Of a stretch of DNA of 21,620 nucleotides, positions 15,030 to 21,620 are shown piece by piece (position 1 is the stretch's first letter; the number at the start of each line of letters is the position of its first letter). The notes beneath the pieces were generated by a model. It worked only from the letters and a program-made list of their open reading frames with translations, did not search any database and was not told the origin of the DNA. The DNA comes from JAJACP01 sp964350245 (GTDB lineage: Bacteria; Chlamydiota; Chlamydiia; Chlamydiales; JAAKFR01), in the NCBI GenBank assembly GCA_964350245.1, contig CAYGJC010000025.1, positions 1-21,620 of the forward strand, read 5' to 3'. A program made the translations under genes and the position numbers.

Positions 15030-15651
15030 GCAGCAGAGACTCTTACAACTTGTTGAAATAGAGAAGAAGGCAGAAAAAGCAGGCTACCGCCGCATTGCTG
15101 GAGTTGATGAGGCAGGACGTGGGCCCTTGGCTGGGCCTGTTGTGGCTGCTGCTTGCTTTCTAAAAACCCCCTGTTTTTTTGCGGGCATTAATGACAGCAA
15201 GTTGCTGGCTCCGGTTAAAAGACGGAAACTTTTTGAGGAGCTTACACATCATCCTGCTCTTGTTTATGGAGTGGGCGTGGTGGACGCCCAGCTCATTGAT
15301 GAAATCAATATTTTGCAAGCCACACTGCGTGCGATGGGACAGGCCGTTCTAGCCCTCCCAGAGGTTCCAGACTATATCCTGGTGGATGGAAATGTGGGTC
15401 TCAAGGTGGGATCGATTCCTTTTGAAACCGTCATTAAGGGAGACCGGCGCTCTCAGTTGATCGCAGCTGCCTCGATTATTGCTAAAGAGACGCGAGATGC
15501 ATTGATGCGCGAGTATCATGCTCTTTATCCGGTTTATGGATTTGATCAACACAAGGGATATGGGACCCAAAGACATCGCACCGCTTTAAAGGAGTTTGGT
15601 CCCTGCCCGATTCACAGAAAAACCTTTGCTCCTGTGATTGATTCGAATTGA
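14992..15651 (+). CDS. rnhB: Ribonuclease HII
   Basis: RNase HII cleaves RNA in RNA-DNA hybrids and at single ribonucleotides in DNA. The 219-residue product carries IAGVDEAGRGPLAGPV with catalytic Asp39 and Glu40, INDSKLL (66-72), LVDGN with Asp132, and KGDRRSQLIAAASIIAKETRD with Asp169. The start is assigned to TTG 14992, inside rplS; no ATG or GTG occurs before the catalytic motif, and the length fits the family. Translational coupling to rplS is likely. A promoter for the next gene begins within the last codons. Confidence 0.95.
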   Translation: MKSKQQRQLPQSEQQRLLQLVEIEKKAEKAGYRRIAGVDEAGRGPLAGPVVAAACFLKTPCFFAGINDSKLLAPVKRRKLFEELTHHPALVYGVGVVDAQLIDEINILQATLRAMGQAVLALPEVPDYILVDGNVGLKVGSIPFETVIKGDRRSQLIAAASIIAKETRDALMREYHALYPVYGFDQHKGYGTQRHRTALKEFGPCPIHRKTFAPVIDSN

Positions 15652-15676
15652 CTTTATACCCATTTTTCGAGACAAT
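15648..15676 (+). promoter_or_regulatory. Promoter of the yicC gene
   Basis: TTGACT (15648-15653, 5 of 6) and GACAAT (15671-15676, 4 of 6) are spaced by 17 bases. The ATG at 15685 lies 8 bases after the -10 box without a Shine-Dalgarno sequence. The yicC-gmk-rpoZ-metG group may thus start its own transcript. Confidence 0.45.
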
Positions 15677-15684
15677 TTTGCCTC

Positions 15685-16596
15685 ATGTCCAAGCCTTTAT
15701 TTCACTTAAAAAGTATGACTGCCTATGGCAGAGGTGTTTCCTCATTTGATTACGGCACCTTTACTGTTGAGATTCAAAGCGTAAACAGACGCCATCTTGA
15801 GATGAGCATTTCTCTTCCCCGCCTGCTCTCTCGTTTTGAGATGTTGATCAGAAAAACACTCACAGAGCACGTGGGTCGTGGGATGGTGAATGTTTTTGTT
15901 GGCTGGAGTTCTGAGGCAAAAAATTCTGTAAAGGTCATCCCCAATTTTTCCTTGGCCAGAGGGATTAAAGATGCCTGGGAGCAGATTGCGTATGATCTTG
16001 GTCTGCAAACGGATATTTCACTTTCTCTTTTGGCGCGTGAAAAGGATCTCTTTCTTCTGGAAGAAGAGCTGCCTGATGAAGAGAGCTTTCGCTCTGCGCT
16101 AGAAAAAGGATTAGACGAGGCGCTAGGTTATTTTCTGAAAATGAAAAAGGTAGAAGGAGAGGCGCTCTCACATGACCTGCATGAGCGTTTAGGTCGCCTA
16201 CAAAAGTGGATCGAGGCCGTAGAGGTTTATGCACCGGCTGTGCCGGTCAAGTATCGCGAAAAGTTGACAGAGCGTTTAGAAGAGCTTTTTGCCGGCAGCG
16301 GAGAAAATGAAGAGCGTGTTTTGCGCGAAGTAGCTCTTTTAGCTGAAAGGGCTGATGTGACCGAAGAGATAGTCCGCTTTAAAAGCCATCTCAAACAGTT
16401 TCAAGAGCGCCTTGAAGAGCCTTTGGTTGAGCCCACAGAAACACGTGGTAAAACTCTCGACTTCCTTCTCCAGGAGTTGAATCGTGAAGTGAATACGGTG
16501 GGATCTAAGGCAGCAGACCTTTCCATTACACAGCATGTGGTGACAATCAAAGCAGAGCTAGAAAAAATGCGAGAACAGGTGCAAAACATTGAGTAA
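15685..16596 (+). CDS. yicC: YicC/YloC family endoribonuclease-like protein
   Basis: YicC proteins are stress-associated proteins shown to be endoribonucleases in some bacteria. The 303-residue product has the N-terminal signature LKSMTAYGRG and VEIQSVNRRHLEM, and the very conserved C-terminal block (DUF1732) TLDFLLQELNREVNTVGSKA followed by KAELEKMREQVQNIE. The middle is predicted to be helical and charged. It lies between rnhB and gmk, where C. trachomatis has no such gene as I recall; in Firmicutes yicC/yloC commonly precedes gmk and rpoZ, as here. The gmk start overlaps its 3' end by 8 bases. Confidence 0.94.
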   Translation: MSKPLFHLKSMTAYGRGVSSFDYGTFTVEIQSVNRRHLEMSISLPRLLSRFEMLIRKTLTEHVGRGMVNVFVGWSSEAKNSVKVIPNFSLARGIKDAWEQIAYDLGLQTDISLSLLAREKDLFLLEEELPDEESFRSALEKGLDEALGYFLKMKKVEGEALSHDLHERLGRLQKWIEAVEVYAPAVPVKYREKLTERLEELFAGSGENEERVLREVALLAERADVTEEIVRFKSHLKQFQERLEEPLVEPTETRGKTLDFLLQELNREVNTVGSKAADLSITQHVVTIKAELEKMREQVQNIE

Positions 16597-17185
16597 AAAA
16601 GTATTAGGCAATACGGGTCACGGTTTACTCTTTGTGATTTCTGCACCTGCCGGGACGGGTAAATCGACTCTTATGGAGATGGTCTTAGAAGAGTTTCCCA
16701 GTCAAGTGGCAGAGAGCTGCTCGTGCACAACGCGTCAACCCCGCCCAGGTGAAATCGCTGAGCGTCACTATGAGTTTATATCTGTTGAAGCATTTGAAAA
16801 AAAAGTGGATGCCGGTGAGTTTCTTGAGCATGCAAAGGTGTTTGGTAACTATTATGGGACGCGCAAAGAGGAGGTGGACCGCCTTTTAAAAGAAGGGAAG
16901 CACGTTGTTTTGGTGATTGACACGCAAGGAGCGCTACAGATTGTCAAGCATCTGTCTGCGGTTTTAATTTTCATTTTACCCCCTTCGCTCGATGAGCTAC
17001 GTAACCGCCTCTTCAAAAGGCGCACAGAGAGTGAAGAGAAGATACAGGAGCGGTTGCTTTGGGCTGATCAGGAGCTCGCTTTGGCAACCCATTATGACTA
17101 TCAGATCGTGAATGACGATCTAGAGATTACCTACCAAATTTTACGCAGCATTTTCATTGCTGAAGAGCATAAAAGGAGATCATAG
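16589..17185 (+). CDS. gmk: Guanylate kinase
   Basis: Gmk phosphorylates GMP to GDP with ATP. The 198-residue protein has the P-loop SAPAGTGKST (18-27), the GMP-binding segment with CTTRQPRPGE and HYEFIS, EFLEHAKVFGNYYGT, VLVIDTQGA, and the lid arginines RLFKRRTESEE. The P-loop reads APAGTGKS rather than the commoner GPSGVGKS. The start is TTG (16589), overlapping yicC by 8 bases; no ATG precedes the P-loop. It is followed after 2 bases by the omega-like gene. Confidence 0.96.
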   Translation: MSKKVLGNTGHGLLFVISAPAGTGKSTLMEMVLEEFPSQVAESCSCTTRQPRPGEIAERHYEFISVEAFEKKVDAGEFLEHAKVFGNYYGTRKEEVDRLLKEGKHVVLVIDTQGALQIVKHLSAVLIFILPPSLDELRNRLFKRRTESEEKIQERLLWADQELALATHYDYQIVNDDLEITYQILRSIFIAEEHKRRS

Positions 17186-17187
17186 CT

Positions 17188-17418
17188 ATGTCACTTAAAG
17201 GAACTTTAACCAATGAGACGCTTACCCAAAGGTTCGATAACCCCTTTGCCCTCGTCAACTATGCGATTTCACTGGCAAAGGCGAGTATAAGCCGTGGAGA
17301 AGAGTACGATTCTAATCAAGCAACTCAAGTTTTAGAGACCATTGCGTCTAACTACGATATGTTGAAAGACGAAGAGGATGAGGATGAGGATGAAGTTTTA
17401 GAAGAAGAAGCGGTCTAA
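17188..17418 (+). CDS. rpoZ: RNA polymerase omega subunit-like protein
   Basis: The 76-residue product fits the short omega subunit: TQRFDNPFALVNYAISLAKA resembles the omega start (RFDLVLVAARRAR), and NQATQVLETIAS matches the following K-T-x-x-A-L-x-E-I helix. The last 20 residues are almost all Asp and Glu. Omega helps assemble and stabilise beta-prime in RNA polymerase. The position directly after gmk is the classic place of rpoZ. The same spot in C. trachomatis is CT031. Several conserved omega residues differ, so the family call is good but not certain. AAGGAG lies about 10 bases before the ATG, and metG starts 3 bases after the stop. Confidence 0.75.
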   Translation: MSLKGTLTNETLTQRFDNPFALVNYAISLAKASISRGEEYDSNQATQVLETIASNYDMLKDEEDEDEDEVLEEEAV

Positions 17419-17421
17419 CTC

Positions 17422-19464
17422 ATGCAGCGGATTTTGATCACCTCAGCTCTGCCCTATGCAAATGGCCCTCTACATTTTGGACATATTGCAGGAGCTTATC
17501 TGCCCGCTGATTGTTATGCGCGGTTCGAGCGGCTACGTGGGAATCAGGTTTTGTATGTCTGCGGGTCTGATGAATACGGGGTCGCCATCACATTGAGTGC
17601 CGAACTTGCTGGCCGTACGCCTCAAGAGCAGTCTGAGCGCTTTCATCAACTCAACCAAGCTTTTTTTCGTGATCTTAACATCCGTTTTGATCATTTTTCA
17701 CGCACAACTACACCTCAGCACGCGCCACTTGTCCAACAGTTTTTCTCTGAGCTCTCTGAAAATGGTTATATTGAACAACGTGAAACAGAGCAGCTCTATT
17801 CGGAAGCTGACCACCGCTTTCTTGCCGACCGTTACGTTGTGGGAACGTGCCCCAGCTGTGGTTTTGAGGAGGCACGTGGAGATGAGTGCCTTAAATGTGG
17901 CGCTAGCTATGAGGCAACTGATCTAAAAAATCCCCGTTCCAAAATGACAGGCGCTCCTGTTATACGTAAAAAAACGCGCCATTGGTTTCTTCTTTTTGAA
18001 AAATTCAAAGAGCAGCTCGATTCTTTTATTGCCGCTCGGCCTTGGAAAGCCAATGTCACCCGCTTTGCTAGGTCTTATGTAGACGAGATTCACGCACGGG
18101 CCATTACACGGGATCTAGAATGGGGGGTTCCGGTTCCGCTAGAGGAAGCAAAAGGAAAAGTCTTATATGTCTGGTTTGATGCGCCGATTGGTTACATCAG
18201 TGCCACTCAAGAGTGGGCTCAGCAGAAAGGGGATGTGGAGGCATGGAAAGCTTACTGGTGTGACCCGCAAACTAAATATGTGCAGTTTATTGGAAAAGAT
18301 AACATCCCTTTTCATGCGATCTTTTTTCCAGCCATGATCATGGGGCAAAACCAGCCTTACAAGTGTGTGGACGATCTTGTTGCTAACGAATTTTACAATT
18401 TAGAGGGGCGGCAATTTAGCAAGTCAGAAGGATGGATTCTAGACATTGAAGACTTTTTTGAGCGTTTTCATGCAGATCAGATTCGGTATGCAATTGCCGC
18501 AAATGCCCCCGAAACCAGTGATTCTGAATTTACCTGGAAAGACTTCCAAAGTCGGTGCAATACCGAGCTGCTGGGGAAATTTGGAAATTTAGTCAACCGC
18601 GTACTTGTCTTCACGCAGAATAATTGTGCCGGAAAAGCGCCTTCTCAGTACGTTCTGGAAGAAGTAGATCACCGTTTCATCAATGAGATGAAAAGACTGA
18701 CCCTCGAAATTTCTGAAAGTTATGCGACCTATCGTCTCCGCCTTGCTAGCCAGAAAATTATGGAGCTTGCCCAAACGGCCAATACCTATTTTGATGTCAA
18801 AAAGCCGTGGAAAGATGCCAAAGAAGAGAAGACGCGTCCCACAATGGAGACGACTTTGGCTCTTTGTCTTGACTGCATTAAAGCATTAGCCTGCGCAGCA
18901 TTTCCCATCATGCCCCAAACCGCGGAAAAAATCTGGAGTCTGCTTGGCTTTGAAGCTCCTTTAGATTCGTTTCAATGGGATCAGATCATGGAGATGTCCA
19001 TTGAAGCGGGACGCGAGCTTCCCAAACCCTTTATTCTTTTTCAAAAAATTGAGGACCAGATGATCGAACAGGAAATAGAAAAACTCAATCAAACTCATAT
19101 TCAGGCAACAGAAATAAAAGAGCCTCCTTATGCGCCTCTGAAGGAGGAGATTTCCATCGATGATTTCTTCAAAGTAGATTTGCGTGTGGGTTTAATCACA
19201 TCAGCTGAAAGGCTTCCTAAGAGCAAAAAACTTCTCAAACTCCAGATCGATTTAGGTTTTGAAACGCGGACCATTCTCTCCGGGATCAGTCAACACTACG
19301 CTCCAGAAGAGCTCGTTGGCAAAAAGGTGATTGTGGTTGCCAATCTTAAACCGGCCACCATCATGGGAGTCGAGAGTCAGGGAATGGTACTCGCAGGCTG
19401 CTTAGATACTGCTTTGGAAGTCGTCACACTAGAAGACCTTCCGGCCGGGGCTGAAATTTCTTAA
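17422..19464 (+). CDS. metG: Methionine-tRNA ligase with C-terminal tRNA-binding domain
   Basis: MetRS charges initiator and elongator tRNA-Met. The 680-residue protein starts with SALPYANGPLHFGH (HIGH-type motif HFGH at 18-21), has a four-cysteine zinc knuckle (CPSC 143-146, C156 and C159), and the second signature reads QFSKSEG (331-337), where KMSKS is more common. The helical anticodon domain with WKDAKEEK follows. Residues about 577-680 are an EMAP/Trbp111-type OB domain (FFKVDLRVGLI, ILSGISQHY, KPATIMGVESQGM) that aids tRNA binding and dimerisation. C. trachomatis MetG is shorter and lacks this domain as I recall. The last 41 bases overlap the 3' end of the convergent recD2. Confidence 0.97.
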   Translation: MQRILITSALPYANGPLHFGHIAGAYLPADCYARFERLRGNQVLYVCGSDEYGVAITLSAELAGRTPQEQSERFHQLNQAFFRDLNIRFDHFSRTTTPQHAPLVQQFFSELSENGYIEQRETEQLYSEADHRFLADRYVVGTCPSCGFEEARGDECLKCGASYEATDLKNPRSKMTGAPVIRKKTRHWFLLFEKFKEQLDSFIAARPWKANVTRFARSYVDEIHARAITRDLEWGVPVPLEEAKGKVLYVWFDAPIGYISATQEWAQQKGDVEAWKAYWCDPQTKYVQFIGKDNIPFHAIFFPAMIMGQNQPYKCVDDLVANEFYNLEGRQFSKSEGWILDIEDFFERFHADQIRYAIAANAPETSDSEFTWKDFQSRCNTELLGKFGNLVNRVLVFTQNNCAGKAPSQYVLEEVDHRFINEMKRLTLEISESYATYRLRLASQKIMELAQTANTYFDVKKPWKDAKEEKTRPTMETTLALCLDCIKALACAAFPIMPQTAEKIWSLLGFEAPLDSFQWDQIMEMSIEAGRELPKPFILFQKIEDQMIEQEIEKLNQTHIQATEIKEPPYAPLKEEISIDDFFKVDLRVGLITSAERLPKSKKLLKLQIDLGFETRTILSGISQHYAPEELVGKKVIVVANLKPATIMGVESQGMVLAGCLDTALEVVTLEDLPAGAEIS

Positions 19465-21580
19465 GCAAAAACTCTTTTAGGCCTGTGTGACGTTGAATCG
19501 CATCGTGGTTGGAAACAGCAATGGCAATCGCTTTTCCCGTCCCCACTAGCACGACAAGCCTTTTTCCACGTGTGACAGCTGTGTAGAGAAGGTTGCGGTG
19601 GAGCATCATAAAATGGGTGGTGTGCACCGGAATTACCACGCACGGGCACTCGCTTCCTTGGTACTTATGTACCGAGGTCGCATAAGCCAAAACAAGCTCG
19701 TCTAAATCAAAAAAAGGATAGACTACAGATCTCCCATCAAAACGGACCGTGAGCTCTTGCTCTTCGCGATCGATCTTGTGAATGCGCCCAATATCTCCAT
19801 TGTAGACCTCTTTATTGTAATTATTGCGCATCTGCATCACTTTATCACCTACACCAAACCGGTTTCCTCCTCGCTCAATCACATCTTCTTGGGGATTGAG
19901 AGCTTTTTGCAGATGTAGGTTCAGGTTTCCCGTGCCAATCACACCCCGCTTCATCGGCGCTAAAACCTGAATGTCTTTCACGGGGTCGAGTCTATAAAAT
20001 TTAGGAAGTCTTTCTGTAATCAGCATCAGAATGTTTTGCAAAACCTCTTCCGGCTCCTCGCCTCTTAAAAAGAAAAAGTCGGACCGTTTTTCGATCGAAA
20101 GATCAGGAAATTCTCCTGCATTGATTTTGTGGGCATTGGTGATGATCCTAGAGCCGGCCGCTTGCCTGAAAATCTCATTGAGTTCTGTGACGGCCACTTG
20201 TTCGCTTTCAATTAAGTCCTTTAGAACGCTTCCTGGACCCACACTGGGGAGCTGGTGAACATCGCCGACCAGCAGCACCCGCGCATGATCGGGAATGGCT
20301 TTCAGCAGATGATACATCAAGCTCGTATCGATCATACTTGCCTCATCAATCACAATGAGATCACACTGCAGAGGATTGTCTCGATTGTGGCGAAATCCTT
20401 TTTTGGCAAAGTCGTACTTCAGAAGACTATGAATCGTAGAGGCACTTTTTTTGGTGATCTCGCTCATCCGTTTGGCAGCTCTTCCCGTGGGTGCTGCCAA
20501 AATAATCAGTCGACTCAATTTCTCTGTGATTCTCAAAATCGCGTTGGTAATCGTACTCTTACCGGTTCCAGGTCCTCCTGTAATGATATGGAGTTTTTCT
20601 TCAAGAGAGCGTTTTACCGCTTCTTTTTGATTAGCCGCCAACTCAATTTTCAGTTTTTCTTCTGCCCATGCCACTGCTTTTTCAGTATCGACAGCCCGCA
20701 TTCGAGATTTTCCCTCTTTTAGCCGCTTCAGCTCCCTTACAATGCCCTGTTCTGAGAGCCAGAGTCCTTTGATCCACACCTTTCCCTCATGGATCACGAT
20801 GCGCTCTTCCTGCTCTAAAGCCGCCAGTCTTTCTTCTACTTTAGTCTCCAGCATTTCTTCAGCTTTGGTGCACAACTCAGCTTTGGGGTAGCATGTATGC
20901 CCATCACTGGCCATTTCTAGAAGCACGTACTCGATCCCCGCATCAATCCGCTGAGTCGCTTCCTTTGGAAAGCCCAATTTTTCCGCAATGTTATCTGCTG
21001 ATTTAAAGCCCACTCCACGCATTTCTCGGGCAAGGGTGTAGGGATTTTCTTGAATGCGTGCCACTGTCTCATCGCCATAGAGTTTGTAGAGTTTTTGGGC
21101 AAAGGCCGGGCTGATTCCATATTTTTGTAAAAAGAGCATCACTCCACGAATCGCTTTTTGCTCTTGCCAACACCGTTTTATCTTGTCGACCCGTTTGTCT
21201 CCAATTCCGTCCACTTCCAACAGTAAATCAGGAGTTTGATCGATTACATCGAGTGTTTTGTCTCCAAACATCTTGATGATTCGCTTCGCATAAGTAGGAC
21301 CGATGCCGCGCACCATGCCCGATTCGAGGTATTTTTGGATGCCCACTACATCAGAGGGGCTTTCGACGTGTGCTTGTTTGACAAGGAATTGGAGGCCGTG
21401 AGCCGGGTTGTTTTTCCATTCGCCGAGGAGGCGAACGCTCTCTCCTGGAGTGAGTCCGGGCATGGAGCCAACGATGGTGGTGAGATCCGTTTTACGAGGC
21501 TGTTTGAGCCGGGCAACGGTGAAGCCGTTTTCCGGATTTGCGAAGGTAATCCGCTCGATATAGCCAAAGATTTGCTCCAT
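19424..21580 (-). CDS. recD2: RecD2-type DNA helicase
   Basis: RecD2 is a 5'-3' superfamily 1B helicase that works in repair without RecBC. The 718-residue protein has an N-terminal OB-like part, helix-hairpin-helix motifs at about 92-102 (GIGPTYAKRII), 123-134 (VDGIGDKR) and 189-199 (GVGFKSADNIA), Walker A GGPGTGKST (335-343), Walker B VIDEAS (410-415), GDVHQLPSVGPG (439-450), and the C-terminal YATSVHKYQGSE motif. The HhH-bearing N-terminal region marks RecD2 rather than RecD of RecBCD. The start ATG at 21580 is 9 bases from a TTGACA-17-TAGAAT promoter. Its final codons lie antisense within metG. Confidence 0.96.
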   Translation of the reverse strand: MEQIFGYIERITFANPENGFTVARLKQPRKTDLTTIVGSMPGLTPGESVRLLGEWKNNPAHGLQFLVKQAHVESPSDVVGIQKYLESGMVRGIGPTYAKRIIKMFGDKTLDVIDQTPDLLLEVDGIGDKRVDKIKRCWQEQKAIRGVMLFLQKYGISPAFAQKLYKLYGDETVARIQENPYTLAREMRGVGFKSADNIAEKLGFPKEATQRIDAGIEYVLLEMASDGHTCYPKAELCTKAEEMLETKVEERLAALEQEERIVIHEGKVWIKGLWLSEQGIVRELKRLKEGKSRMRAVDTEKAVAWAEEKLKIELAANQKEAVKRSLEEKLHIITGGPGTGKSTITNAILRITEKLSRLIILAAPTGRAAKRMSEITKKSASTIHSLLKYDFAKKGFRHNRDNPLQCDLIVIDEASMIDTSLMYHLLKAIPDHARVLLVGDVHQLPSVGPGSVLKDLIESEQVAVTELNEIFRQAAGSRIITNAHKINAGEFPDLSIEKRSDFFFLRGEEPEEVLQNILMLITERLPKFYRLDPVKDIQVLAPMKRGVIGTGNLNLHLQKALNPQEDVIERGGNRFGVGDKVMQMRNNYNKEVYNGDIGRIHKIDREEQELTVRFDGRSVVYPFFDLDELVLAYATSVHKYQGSECPCVVIPVHTTHFMMLHRNLLYTAVTRGKRLVVLVGTGKAIAIAVSNHDAIQRHTGLKEFLLKKFQPRPEGLLV

Positions 21581-21589
21581 AAGAGGGGG

Positions 21590-21618
21590 ATTCTATCTCA
21601 GAGCCCCCTCCCTGTCAA
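21590..21618 (-). promoter_or_regulatory. Promoter of recD2
   Basis: On the minus strand a perfect TTGACA (21618-21613) and TAGAAT (21595-21590, 5 of 6) are separated by exactly 17 bases. Nine bases separate the -10 box from the ATG. The DNA between contains the inner arm of a 7-bp inverted repeat (GAGGGGG 21583-21589 with CCCCCTC 21604-21610) that straddles the -10 box. Confidence 0.65.
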
Positions 21619-21620
21619 AA

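Noticed and set aside
20255..20722. 155-residue plus-strand frame inside recD2
   Set aside because: It is antisense to the Walker A and B region of a clearly conserved helicase and lacks a start signal.
1..21620. CRISPR arrays, insertion sequences, integrase genes, ordinary tRNAs or rRNA
   Set aside because: No regularly spaced repeats, transposase-like proteins, terminal inverted repeats, tRNA cloverleaves or rRNA segments were seen on either strand.

Overview
The window looks like a chromosomal segment of a member of the Chlamydiota outside the genus Chlamydia (a Waddlia/Parachlamydia/Simkania-type environmental chlamydia). This rests on gene order recalled from C. trachomatis: ileS, lepB, a conserved hypothetical (CT021 position), rpmE, prfA, prmC/hemK, ffh, rpsP, trmD, rplS, rnhB, gmk, a short omega-like gene, metG, recD. 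That run is reproduced here from about 3.2 kb to the right end. The long chlamydial-type LepB, the eukaryote-like IleRS, the type B L31 and a tmRNA whose tag start matches the Chlamydia tag agree with it. Genus cannot be fixed from the sequence alone. No insertion sequence, prophage, CRISPR array or ordinary tRNA was seen.

Left part (1-3110): a minus-strand tmRNA gene with its terminator and promoter; divergently, a gene for an unrecognised exported protein; then a minus-strand three-gene unit reading from a membrane-anchored endonuclease/exonuclease/phosphatase (EEP)-fold hydrolase into two very small SpoA proteins, one FliM/SctQ-like and one FliN-like. This unit is not part of the recalled Chlamydia block and is the most accessory-looking piece.

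Middle (3193-9893): ileS on the plus strand, then a small exported acidic protein, lepB and the CT021-position exported protein on the minus strand. LepB would process the secretory precursors encoded around it.

Right part (9972-19464): a long plus-strand translation and RNA-processing block. rpmE-prfA-prmC links a ribosomal protein with release factor 1 and the methylase that modifies its GGQ motif. ffh-rpsP-trmD-rplS-rnhB resembles the common rpsP-trmD-rplS operon but lacks rimM. yicC-gmk-rpoZ-like-metG follows; the yicC gene is extra compared with Chlamydia but the yicC-gmk-rpoZ order is familiar from Firmicutes. recD2 closes the window on the minus strand and overlaps the 3' end of metG.

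The most striking non-coding pattern concerns promoters. At seven genes that appear to begin a transcription unit, a -10-like hexamer lies only 8-10 bases before an ATG, several with a good -35 box at 17-18 bases. The tmRNA promoter has the same spacing to the mature RNA 5' end. This suggests that many first genes here are expressed from leaderless or nearly leaderless mRNAs, while ileS, the small exported gene and rpmE have ordinary leaders with Shine-Dalgarno sequences.
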